Shown: positions 1-7,950 of the stretch, one piece after another | How positions within the stretch are numbered: position 1 is the first letter of the stretch | Layout of the letters: the number at the start of each line of letters is the position of its first letter | Source of the DNA: Paenibacillus cymbidii | GTDB lineage: Bacteria > Bacillota > Bacilli > Paenibacillales > NBRC-103111 | Direction of reading: 5' to 3' | Length of the DNA stretch: 64,000 nt | Assembly: GCF_004764705.1 (NCBI RefSeq) | Contig: NZ_SHLX01000036.1 | Span: forward strand, 1 to 64,000 | Notes under the pieces: model-generated | Told to the model about the DNA's origin: nothing | The model's database searches: none | What the model saw: only the letters and a program-made list of their open reading frames with translations | Program-made: the position numbers and the translations under genes

Positions 1-134
1 GCTTGGGCTACGTCCGCAAGCCGGGAAACACTTTCGATTCATTTTTCAAAGATCACTGTCTTAAAGAGTCTAAAAAAATATTCAAGAGCAACCACCAATC
101 GGTAGCTGCTCTTAGCATACAAGGAGAGAAGCCT

Positions 135-1034
135 ATGCAGGAACTGGCGGCGCTGCGGACGAGAAGCGACTTGCGCGGACTCGACGTCAAGATCAATCGC
201 AATCGCGGCGACTGGAAAATGGTGTGGGAGTGGCACGACCACATCGAGCTGATGTATGTGTTGTCGGGCAGCGGAAAATGCTGCATAGGGAACGACGTGC
301 ACACGTTCGAGCGCGGCCACTTGTTCGTGATCGGGCCGAAAACGAGGCACAAGTCGGAAATGGTCGACCGCGGCGGCTTCGACGCGTTGATCGTGCTGCT
401 CCACGTCGGGCTGGGGCAAGCCTGGTGCAACGAAGGGTTCGAGCACGCGCTCGACGCTGTGAGAATGAATTACGCCGACCATCCGCGGCACTTCATTCTG
501 AACGGTGCGAGGGTCGCCCGCTTCGAGTCCATATTGGACACGATGCATGAGGAATACGCCAGCGATAAAACGTTCTCTTCGCAATATGTGACGGCGCTGC
601 TGCAGCAGTTGCTGATCGAAGTAAACCGGCTGTGCGACGAGGTGGTGGAGGCGAACGCGGCGAATGCGATCGACAACTTCCAAATGCCGCCGGTCATCGC
701 GGAAATTATCGGTTATATCCAGCAGGACTACAAAGAAAATCTCCGCTTGTCGCAAATTGCGGCGAAATTTCATCTGAACCCTTCCCACCTGAGCCGCCAG
801 TTCAAAAGCGCAACCGGCATGACGCTGACCGCGTTCATCACGGTGCGGCGCATCCAGCACGCGCGCCGGCTGCTGCTTACGTCGAACCGGACAATAACGG
901 AAATCGCCCTGGAGTCCGGCTTTCATAATCTGTCGTATTTCAATGCCATGTTCAAAAGAATGATCGGCATGTCCCCTAAATTATTCCAGAAACATTCAGG
1001 CTACCAGACAAGCCGGCGCATCAACGGCATGTAG
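135..1034 (+). CDS. AraC family transcriptional regulator
   Basis: A cytoplasmic DNA-binding regulator of the AraC/XylS family, about 299 residues. The N-terminal half is a cupin-like sensing domain (WHDHIELMYVLSGSG, then GHLFVIGP). The last ~100 residues hold the two helix-turn-helix motifs (LRLSQIAAKFHLNPSHLSRQF and TITEIALESGFHNLSYFNAMF). The reading frame is open to the window edge, but AAGGAG at 121-127 sits about 8 bases before ATG 135, and the cupin homology begins just after it, so this start is preferred. The gene is convergent with the dehydrogenase that follows and shares a terminator with it. It may control the sugar block that begins at 2.5 kb, but that is inference from position only. 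Confidence 0.9.
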   Translation: MQELAALRTRSDLRGLDVKINRNRGDWKMVWEWHDHIELMYVLSGSGKCCIGNDVHTFERGHLFVIGPKTRHKSEMVDRGGFDALIVLLHVGLGQAWCNEGFEHALDAVRMNYADHPRHFILNGARVARFESILDTMHEEYASDKTFSSQYVTALLQQLLIEVNRLCDEVVEANAANAIDNFQMPPVIAEIIGYIQQDYKENLRLSQIAAKFHLNPSHLSRQFKSATGMTLTAFITVRRIQHARRLLLTSNRTITEIALESGFHNLSYFNAMFKRMIGMSPKLFQKHSGYQTSRRINGM

Positions 1035-1069
1035 CCGCTGAAGCAAACCTCCGGTTTGCTTCAGCGGCT
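1033..1069. terminator. Perfect 17-bp hairpin between convergent genes
   Basis: Arms at 1033-1049 and 1053-1069 are exact complements around a 3-base loop, and the stem overlaps the AraC stop codon. There is no clear T tract on either side, so it probably acts in both directions for the convergent pair. Confidence 0.8.
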
Positions 1070-1084
1070 CCGTTCGTTCGGCGT

Positions 1085-2305
1085 TCAGCACCCGACGCGA
1101 TGCGGCTCGTTGAATGCGATGGCGATCCGGTCGGCGACCTCAAGCACGGACCGGCCATCCCGGTCGAACTGCCGAGTGAACGCCTCGACCTCGTCGAGCG
1201 AAACCGACTGCCGCCGGTTGAGTTCCGACAGCTGGGCGCCGTTGATCATTTTGATGATCGTCGCCCCCCGCTCGGCGTTCAGCAACGATTCCGCTCCCTG
1301 CTCGATCGTGCGGCAGAAATGAACCATCTCGTCCTCGAACGACAAATCCTCCGACATGTAGCTTTTGATCGGAATGAGCCGCTCGCCAAAGAAACGATCG
1401 GTGATTTTCAAATATTCCTTGTCGTTCTCATCGAATACGGACGTTACGCTGCCCTTACTTCCCTGAACTTCAATATATCCTTTTACGTCGCTGCCGTTTT
1501 CCGCGAGATCCGGCCACGACCATGTCGCTTCGATGACAACGTTGATCCAGTCTCCGCTCTCCGGGTTGCGGTAGCGGATTTTGAAATGCGCGTCGTCGTC
1601 GACATGGATCGTTTGCAGCCGCCCTTCGATCAGGCGAGTGCGGTTTTTCACCCGGACGCCGAGCGAGCGCACCTCTTGCGGCTCTTTGTCGAAGCCGATC
1701 ATGAACCAGGTCGAAGCGACGGCGTGGGAGCCGTAGTCCAGTATCGCGCCGCCGCCGCCTTCGATCGGATCGAAAAACCAGGCGGCGCGCTTGGAGGAAT
1801 ACGTGCCGCGGGCGATCCACACGTGCTGCACGTCGCCAATCGCGCCGCTTTCCACGACGTTGCGCATCGCCTGGTAGCGCGGAATGAACAGGTTATCGTC
1901 GTTCAATTGGAACAAGGCGGCGGAAGTCCTGGCCGCGTTCGCAACGTGCTGCGCTTCCCACCAGGTGCGGGCCATCGGCTTCTCCGACATGGCGTGGACG
2001 TTGTGCTGCAAGGCGAGTGCGGCATAGTGCGAGTGGAAGCGAAGCGAAGTGCAGATATCGACGATGTCGACGTGGCTCCACAGGTCGTCGATCGTGTCGC
2101 AAATGACGATTTCCCAGTCTACCGGACTGTTCGCTTCCTGCATCAATTGGATGTAGTGCTGCTTCGTGCGGTTCGCATGGTCCGGGTTGGTGTCGAAGAT
2201 GGCGGTTACTTTCATTATGCGCCGGTGCGACACGTAAGCCGGAATATGCGCCGCGTTGCTGATGTTGCCGGTGCCGATACAGCCCAGCCGATACACGTTG
2301 TTCAT
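1085..2305 (-). CDS. Gfo/Idh/MocA family NAD(P)-dependent oxidoreductase
   Basis: A cytoplasmic sugar or polyol dehydrogenase-like protein of 406 residues. The Rossmann motif GCIGTGNISNAAHIPAY lies at the N-terminus and the family EKP motif (SEKPMARTWWEAQ) follows at about residue 120. The C-terminal alpha/beta domain carries GGGAILDYGSHAV. The start is the ATG at 2303-2305, with AAGGAAGTGA upstream on the minus strand; upstream in-frame methionines lack a ribosome site and the family fold begins here. It is divergent from the SDR at 2558. Substrate cannot be read from sequence; inositol-like, N-acetyl-sugar or keto-sugar substrates are all possible in this family. Confidence 0.88.
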   Translation of the reverse strand: MNNVYRLGCIGTGNISNAAHIPAYVSHRRIMKVTAIFDTNPDHANRTKQHYIQLMQEANSPVDWEIVICDTIDDLWSHVDIVDICTSLRFHSHYAALALQHNVHAMSEKPMARTWWEAQHVANAARTSAALFQLNDDNLFIPRYQAMRNVVESGAIGDVQHVWIARGTYSSKRAAWFFDPIEGGGGAILDYGSHAVASTWFMIGFDKEPQEVRSLGVRVKNRTRLIEGRLQTIHVDDDAHFKIRYRNPESGDWINVVIEATWSWPDLAENGSDVKGYIEVQGSKGSVTSVFDENDKEYLKITDRFFGERLIPIKSYMSEDLSFEDEMVHFCRTIEQGAESLLNAERGATIIKMINGAQLSELNRRQSVSLDEVEAFTRQFDRDGRSVLEVADRIAIAFNEPHRVGC

Positions 2306-2557
2306 GGAAATCACTTCCTTCGGATTCAATTTGTACGCCATCATTATATAAATTCGCCGGCGCCGCATTCCAATCGAATTATGACCGGATTTAGCAAAAT
2401 TTTTGCTTTCCCGAACTCGGCGAATCGGGGCCGCACGACGCTCGCAGCCGCGCCCGATTTCGAACACTTATGTAGATTTCATGTATATTTTTGTGATTTT
2501 GTTGGTGATATAGTGTAGTCGAACAAGACGCTAGGCACATGCCGAAGGGGTGGTTCT
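2306..2557. promoter_or_regulatory. Divergent intergenic region with repeated 30-base element
   Basis: This 252-base region separates two divergent genes and must hold both promoters. A 30-base element at 2372-2401 (core GAATTATGACCGGATTTAGC) recurs at 10630-10659 with 24/30 identity, all six differences being transitions. A TATAGT hexamer at 2509-2514 is a possible -10 for the SDR, but no good -35 precedes it, so that promoter may need an activator. Confidence 0.4.
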
Positions 2558-3310
2558 GTGAGTGGCAGCCTTCACGGTGAAGTGGCATTGGTGACGGGAG
2601 GATCGCGGGGAATCGGCAGGTGGATCAGCACTTGTCTGGCGGCAAGAGGGGCGAAGGTGATCGTCAATTACGCCCGCCATGTGGCGGAAGCGGAGTATAC
2701 GGTGGAGCTGATCCGGTCCGGGGGAGGCGTGGCCGAAGCGATTCGCGCCGATATTACGGCGGAGGATGGCGTAAGCGCTCTTATGGATCGGGCGGCGCAA
2801 ACCTTCGACGCGCCCATCGGCATTCTGGTCAACAATGCGACCGGGCCGCAGCCGATGCTCGCGATCGAAGATTCCACGTGGGATACGTATTTGGATCAAT
2901 TGTTGTTTTTCGTCAAAGCGCCGCTGCTCCTGACCAGGTCGGTGCTGCCGGCGATGAAGGAGCGCCGCGCGGGCAGCATCGTCAATATCGGCAGCGAGGT
3001 GGTGCAGCTTGGCAATCCGAATTATGCCAGCTACGTGGCGGCGAAGTCGGCGATGATCGGAATGACGCGGTCTTGGGCGAACGAGCTGGCCCCGCACGGG
3101 ATTCGCGTCAATCTGGTGGCGCCCGGCTGGATTCCGCGGGACGGCATCTTCGTTCCTTCGATGGAAGCGTATCGGAGCAAGGTACCGATGAAGACGATGG
3201 GCGATCCGGACGATATTGCCCAGGCCGTCGCTTTCCTCGCATCCGGGGATGCGAAATTTATTACCGGTCAATGTTTGGCCGTCAACGGCGGCAATACATT
3301 CGGCATTTAG
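2558..3310 (+). CDS. Short-chain dehydrogenase/reductase (SDR)
   Basis: A classical SDR of 250 residues, the usual size. It shows the cofactor motif TGGSRGIG near residue 14, the structural NNA motif, the catalytic serine in NIGSEVV and the YVAAK (YxxxK) motif 13 residues later. The C-terminal FITGQCLAVNGG is typical. The start is GTG 2558 with AAGGGG 8-10 bases upstream. It is the first gene of the long co-directional block, divergent from a Gfo/Idh/MocA dehydrogenase. It probably oxidises or reduces a hydroxyl of the sugar handled by the downstream enzymes; the exact substrate is not visible. Confidence 0.88.
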   Translation: MSGSLHGEVALVTGGSRGIGRWISTCLAARGAKVIVNYARHVAEAEYTVELIRSGGGVAEAIRADITAEDGVSALMDRAAQTFDAPIGILVNNATGPQPMLAIEDSTWDTYLDQLLFFVKAPLLLTRSVLPAMKERRAGSIVNIGSEVVQLGNPNYASYVAAKSAMIGMTRSWANELAPHGIRVNLVAPGWIPRDGIFVPSMEAYRSKVPMKTMGDPDDIAQAVAFLASGDAKFITGQCLAVNGGNTFGI

Positions 3311-3347
3311 CGGCAATTACACGATTCAGATGGAGGCGAATGGCGGC

Positions 3348-4190
3348 ATGTGTGCAGTGCAGCTCGATATTCCTGCGCTCGTCAAGCAGTTTCACGAAGA
3401 AGGGTATTTGATTTTGCCCGGCGTGTTGTCGGAGGACAAGGTGGCGCGACTCAATCGGGCCGTCGATGCCGTTGTTGCGCAACAGGAAGAGAGCGTGGCT
3501 TACAACATTTACAATTGCATCGAACTTGATCCCGAGCTGGCCTCTCTGATCGACGAACCGACGATTTTGCCGCTGATGGTCAATATTATGGGGTTCAACA
3601 TTCAGTTTTTCATCTCGAATCTGAGCGTGCGCAAGCCGAATCCGCACAAGCTGCAAGCGAATACGTTCAGCTCGATCCCCTGGCACCAGGACGGACCGAC
3701 GCCCGTGTTTCCGAGTGTGAACGGCATTACGCCGATGTATTATGCAAGGGTTTGCTACATTCTCAGCGATATGTCGGAGCCGGGACGCGGCAACACGAAG
3801 GTCATTCCGCGCAGCCACAAGCGTCCCTACTACAACCCGAACCAAACGGACATCAGCGAATCGGTGGAGGGCGAGGTAGTCGTGTGCGGCAAGCCGGGCG
3901 ACGTGTTCATTTTTGCGCAAAACCTGTGGCACGGCGGGACGCCGAACCATTCGACAAGCTATACGCGCACGCAATTATTCTATGGCTACAGCTATATCTG
4001 GATGCGGCCGAACGATTACCGCGCGCCGTCGGACCGATTGCTGCAGGGCGCGTCCCCTTACAGAAGACAACTGCTCGGCCAGCTGGAATCGGACGACATC
4101 AAGCGCTATTACAGCAACGGTCCCAACAGGCTGCCTCCATTGCCGCTGCAGGAATTGTGGCTGGAGCCGGACAAGGAGCGGGCGAATTGA
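3348..4190 (+). CDS. Phytanoyl-CoA dioxygenase (PhyH) family protein
   Basis: A putative Fe(II)/2-oxoglutarate-dependent dioxygenase of 280 residues. The facial triad is visible: H113-x-D115 in WHQDG and a distal histidine, H195 in LWHGGTPNHS, with R207 placed to bind 2-oxoglutarate. GGAGG at 3332-3336 lies 11 bases before ATG 3348; an in-frame ATG at 3330 is possible but would put the ribosome site inside the gene. It follows the SDR closely, and its TGA is overlapped by the TTG start of the next gene. A PhyH oxygenase inside a sugar cluster is unusual and may remove or hydroxylate a substituent such as an N- or O-methyl group, which is inference. Confidence 0.8.
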   Translation: MCAVQLDIPALVKQFHEEGYLILPGVLSEDKVARLNRAVDAVVAQQEESVAYNIYNCIELDPELASLIDEPTILPLMVNIMGFNIQFFISNLSVRKPNPHKLQANTFSSIPWHQDGPTPVFPSVNGITPMYYARVCYILSDMSEPGRGNTKVIPRSHKRPYYNPNQTDISESVEGEVVVCGKPGDVFIFAQNLWHGGTPNHSTSYTRTQLFYGYSYIWMRPNDYRAPSDRLLQGASPYRRQLLGQLESDDIKRYYSNGPNRLPPLPLQELWLEPDKERAN

Positions 4191-4951
4191 ACATCATGAC
4201 GGATGCGGTCTGGAAATTCAAGGTGGTACCCAAAGAGCGGTTTGACGATGAGGCGGCCCGCCTGGCGATTCGGCAGCTGCAGCGCAAGCCGGCTTCCGTC
4301 GTCGGCCTGGCTACGGGCGACACGACGAATGGGATGCACCGCACGCTGGCGGAGAAGATCGTACAGGAGAAGATAGACGTGTCCTGTGTCTCCGTGTGCA
4401 ACCTGGATGAGGCGGCGGGGCTGCCCGACGATCATCCGGCGCGCGGCATCAGTCGCCTGAAGCGGATGCTGTACGATCCGATCGCGCTCAAGCCGGAGCA
4501 GATTGTCTGCTTCCGCGGACAACCGGACGACCTTGAGGCGGAATGCCGCGCCTTCGAAGCGGCGCTTGCCCGGCGCGGCGGCATCGACCTGCAGTTCGTC
4601 GGCATCGGACTGAACGGCCATATCGCGTTCTGCGAGCCGGGCATGCCGTTCCACGCGGGCTGTTGCGCGGTCGAATTGAACGCCGGGCAGCGGGAAGAGA
4701 TGCGGCGCAAGTTTCAGTATGCGTCCCTTGACGACGTGCCGACACGCGCAATGACGATGGGGATCAAGTCGATTATGCATGCAAGTCGGGTGGTGCTGCT
4801 GGCGAAAGGCAGCCACAAGGCGGGCATCGTGCGCGCCGCCTTGACCGGCCCGGTGACGCCGGAGCTGCCCGCCTCCGTGCTGCAATTGCATCCGCGGCTC
4901 ACGGTCCTGCTCGATGACGAGGCAGCGGCCGGCATGGCGGAATCGAAGTGA
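4187..4951 (+). CDS. Glucosamine-6-phosphate deaminase-like protein (NagB family)
   Basis: A sugar-phosphate isomerase/deaminase fold protein of about 254 residues. The family pattern is clear: LATGDTTNG (phosphate loop), NLDEAAGLP with D74, GLNGHIAFCEP with H145 and E150, and TMGIKSIMHAS near the end. Asn143 stands where E. coli NagB has Asp141, and the phosphate loop is DTTNG rather than STPLG, so the substrate may differ from glucosamine-6-P. The start is probably TTG 4187, eight bases after AGGAG and overlapping the PhyH stop as TTGA; ATG 4196 is the alternative. It suggests an amino-sugar step in the pathway. Confidence 0.8.
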   Translation: MNIMTDAVWKFKVVPKERFDDEAARLAIRQLQRKPASVVGLATGDTTNGMHRTLAEKIVQEKIDVSCVSVCNLDEAAGLPDDHPARGISRLKRMLYDPIALKPEQIVCFRGQPDDLEAECRAFEAALARRGGIDLQFVGIGLNGHIAFCEPGMPFHAGCCAVELNAGQREEMRRKFQYASLDDVPTRAMTMGIKSIMHASRVVLLAKGSHKAGIVRAALTGPVTPELPASVLQLHPRLTVLLDDEAAAGMAESK

Positions 4952-4981
4952 AACGACGGATCCGGAGAGGATGTTGATGGC

Positions 4982-6484
4982 GTGACGGAGCTGATGCCTG
5001 TCAAAGCACCGAAGAAGCCGAGAATCGGCTTGTACCATATTGGCTTGTATCCGTATTGGGCGCAGTTCCCGGGGCTGAGGGAGCGACTCGCGGCGTACAG
5101 CCGCTTCATCGAGCAGCGCATCGCCGCTTGGGCGGAGGTGTACAATTACGGCCTGGTCGATACGGAGTTTGGCGGACGCGCCGCCGGAGAATGGTTCAAC
5201 GCGCGCAACGTCGACCTGGTGTTCTGCCATGCGTCGACGTACGCAACCAGCTCGACGGTGCTGCCGGTGCACCAAATATGCCGCGCGCCTGTCGTGCTGC
5301 TGAACTTGCAGCCGACCGACCGGATCCATTACGCGCAGACGACGACCGGCGAGTGGCTCGCTCATTGCGGCGCCTGCCCGGTGCCGGAAATCGCCAACGC
5401 CTTCAACCGCGCCGGCATGCCGCTGCGCGTCGTGAACGGCTTGCTCGGGCTGGATCATACGCCGGCCATTTCGGTGACGAACGAAGTGACGCAGCATGCC
5501 GAGCCGGCGGTCCGGGCATGGCGGGAAATCGAGGAATGGGTGCGGGCGGCCGGGGTGAAGCGCAATTTGCAGCATGCGCGGTTCGGCTTCCTCGGCAACA
5601 CATTCAACGGCATGCTCGACATGTACAGCGACTTTACGATGGTGCAGGCGCAAACCGGCATGCATGTCGAAATACTGGAAATGTGCGAGCTGGAACGTAT
5701 TTTGCAAACGGTAACAGATGAAGAGACCGCAGCCAAAATGGCGGAAGTGCAGGACATGTTCCGGATTAGCGGCGACTCCCCGTCCGACCCGATCGCCCGC
5801 AAGCCGACCGACGAGCAGATGACGTGGTCGTGCCGCATCGCGGCCGCGCAGGAGAAGCTCGTCCGCGAGCACGATCTGGATGCGCTCGTGTATTACTACC
5901 GCGGCAGCCCCGGCGGCGAATACGAGAAGCTGCAGGGCGGCTTCATCGTCGGCCATTCGCTGCTCACCGCCAAAGGTATTCCGTGCTCCGGCGAAGGGGA
6001 TCTGAAGACCGCGGTGGCGATGAAAATATGCGACTTGCTCGGCACCGGCGGCAGCTACAGCGAAATCGTCGTCGTCGACTACGTCGACGAAACGATTTTG
6101 CTCGGCCATGACGGGCCGTTCCATATTGCCATCTCGAACGGAAAGCCGATTTTGCGGGGGATGGGACTGTACCACGGCAAGCAGGGAACGGGCGTTTCCG
6201 TCGAAGCCAAAGTGCGAACGGGCCCGATCACGACGCTTAACGTCACGCAGACGGGAGACGGCAGGCTGAAGCTGATCATCAGCGAAGGCGTGTCCACGAA
6301 CGGCCCGATCATGCAGATTGGCAATACGCAGACGCCCGTGAAATTTCCGCAGCATCCCGACGATTACATGGCCCGCTGGTTCGCCGAGGCGCCCACGCAT
6401 CACTGCGCAATGTCGATCGGCCACAACGGCTCGCTCTTCCGCAAAGTCGGCGAACTGATGGACGTTCGGCACGTTACTTTATAA
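4982..6484 (+). CDS. L-arabinose/L-fucose isomerase-like protein (copy A)
   Basis: A 500-residue protein of the AraA/FucI isomerase superfamily. The N-terminal part resembles the substrate-recognition domain (IGLYHIGLYPYWAQFPG). The centre has an acidic metal-type pair, E338-x-D340 in CSGEGDLKTAVAM, followed by ILLGHDG, and the C-terminus has H473-H474 in APTHHC. These positions fit the Mn-binding residues of the superfamily, which interconverts aldoses and ketoses. GTG 4982 follows GGAGAGG by 11 bases. A diverged paralogue follows only 20 bases downstream. True substrate and whether it works alone or with the paralogue are unknown. Confidence 0.75.
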   Translation: MTELMPVKAPKKPRIGLYHIGLYPYWAQFPGLRERLAAYSRFIEQRIAAWAEVYNYGLVDTEFGGRAAGEWFNARNVDLVFCHASTYATSSTVLPVHQICRAPVVLLNLQPTDRIHYAQTTTGEWLAHCGACPVPEIANAFNRAGMPLRVVNGLLGLDHTPAISVTNEVTQHAEPAVRAWREIEEWVRAAGVKRNLQHARFGFLGNTFNGMLDMYSDFTMVQAQTGMHVEILEMCELERILQTVTDEETAAKMAEVQDMFRISGDSPSDPIARKPTDEQMTWSCRIAAAQEKLVREHDLDALVYYYRGSPGGEYEKLQGGFIVGHSLLTAKGIPCSGEGDLKTAVAMKICDLLGTGGSYSEIVVVDYVDETILLGHDGPFHIAISNGKPILRGMGLYHGKQGTGVSVEAKVRTGPITTLNVTQTGDGRLKLIISEGVSTNGPIMQIGNTQTPVKFPQHPDDYMARWFAEAPTHHCAMSIGHNGSLFRKVGELMDVRHVTL

Positions 6485-6504
6485 GAGTCTGGGAGGAATC
6501 GCGG

Positions 6505-7923
6505 ATGCTGCGCAATCGGGTCGGGGCAACGATCGGTGTGATGGCGGTGGGCCTGGCGTCCTACTGGCGGCAGTTTCCCGGCATGCGGGAGCAATTGCTT
6601 GGCCACTACGAGCAATTGGCAAGCAAGTTCGGCGCGGATTGTACGGTGATCCGGGCCGGTATGGTGGACACTGCGCAAGCCGCAAGAGAAGCCGGGCAGC
6701 TGTTCAGGGTGCACGACGTCGATCTCGTCTTCTGCCAACTGACGACGTACGCCAACTCGGAGACGCTGCTGCCGGCGATCCGGGAGCTGTACGTGCCGGT
6801 CATTCTGCTCAATGTGCAAAGCGTGAAACGGCTGGAGATGGAGCAGGTGAAGACGCTGCACGACTGGCTCGGCGCCGGCATTACTTGCGCGGCGCTGCCG
6901 GAGATGACGGCGGCGCTGCGCCGCATGGAGAAGCGCTGCGCCATCGTCAGCGGGTACATGCACGGCGACGGCGAGGTGGACGCCGCACTGGCGGACTGGA
7001 GTGCGGCCGCGGCCGTCACCCGTCGGCTGCGCAAGCAAAATCTGGCGCTGCTCGGCCGCCCTTTCGCCGGCATGATGGACCTGAACGTGGACGAAACGGC
7101 ATTGTTCAAAGTGTTCGGCACCTACGTGCATCATCTGCAATGGGACGATATTGTCGACGAGGCGGAGCAGGTGGCGGACGACGACGCGGAAACGGCGGCC
7201 GGTTTGCTCACCGCCTGCTTCGATATGCCGGCGCATCTATCCGCGCAGGAACTGCTCGGCATGTCCCGTCTGCTGTGCGGAGTCATGCGCCTGGCCGAAC
7301 AATACGAGCTGTGCGGCTTGCCCAATCACTACGAGGGGGCGCTGCAAGCGCGCCATACGGAGCTGCTGGCTGCGTGGAACCCCGTGCTGTCGGTGCTGAA
7401 CGGGCTCGGGATCGCTTGCCCGGTCGAGGCGGACATCAAGGCGGCGGTGGCGATGGTCATCCTCAAGCAGTTGGCGGGAAGTGCGACGCTGGCCGAGCTG
7501 TACTCGCTCGATTACGAGCTCGACCAGTGCATCATAGGGCACAGCGGGGCCGGCGATCCGGCCATATCGGCCGCCAAACCGAAGCTGACGATGTCGGACG
7601 TGTTCCACGGCAAGTCGGGCAAGGGCTACGTGACGCAATTTTATCCGCAGGAAGGGGCCGTGACGCTCTTCTCGCTCACCCAGGACGGCGACGGACGTTA
7701 TCGCATGGTAGCCGCGGAGGGAGAGTGCGTGAGCGGGCCGCCGCTCGATCTCGGCGATACGAACTGCCGGGTCCGCTTCGCGATCGGACTGCGGGCGTTC
7801 GTCGACCGGTGGAGCTCGCTTGGCCCCACTCATCACGGCGTGCTCGGACTGGGGCGGCATACGGCCACGCTGCGCAAGATGGCCGTCATGCTCGACATTC
7901 CACTCGACATTGTGTGCGTGTAA
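6505..7923 (+). CDS. L-arabinose/L-fucose isomerase-like protein (copy B)
   Basis: A 472-residue paralogue of the preceding gene with the same architecture. Matching landmarks are GLASYWRQFPGMREQL at the N-terminus, DVDLVFCQLTTYANS, E308-x-D310 in CPVEADIKAAVAM, IIGHSG, and H443-H444 in GPTHHG. Apart from these motifs the two copies differ widely, so the duplication is old or each copy was acquired separately. ATG 6505 follows GGGAGG by about 8 bases. Retention of the putative metal ligands argues against a dead copy. A mixed complex or two sequential isomerisations would both explain the tandem pair. Confidence 0.75.
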   Translation: MLRNRVGATIGVMAVGLASYWRQFPGMREQLLGHYEQLASKFGADCTVIRAGMVDTAQAAREAGQLFRVHDVDLVFCQLTTYANSETLLPAIRELYVPVILLNVQSVKRLEMEQVKTLHDWLGAGITCAALPEMTAALRRMEKRCAIVSGYMHGDGEVDAALADWSAAAAVTRRLRKQNLALLGRPFAGMMDLNVDETALFKVFGTYVHHLQWDDIVDEAEQVADDDAETAAGLLTACFDMPAHLSAQELLGMSRLLCGVMRLAEQYELCGLPNHYEGALQARHTELLAAWNPVLSVLNGLGIACPVEADIKAAVAMVILKQLAGSATLAELYSLDYELDQCIIGHSGAGDPAISAAKPKLTMSDVFHGKSGKGYVTQFYPQEGAVTLFSLTQDGDGRYRMVAAEGECVSGPPLDLGDTNCRVRFAIGLRAFVDRWSSLGPTHHGVLGLGRHTATLRKMAVMLDIPLDIVCV

Positions 7924-7950
7924 CGCGCGGGAAAGGGAGACGATTCTCGG

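Noticed and set aside
4187..4951. Claim that the NagB-like protein is inactive because Asn replaces a catalytic Asp
   Set aside because: As far as I recall, some Gram-positive homologues also have Asn at this position, so the change alone does not show loss of activity.
4109..6472. Very long minus-strand open frame (787 codons) opposite the isomerase-like gene
   Set aside because: It has no ribosome site or family motifs and mirrors the GC-rich codon pattern of the plus-strand gene. Similar antisense frames occur opposite many genes here.
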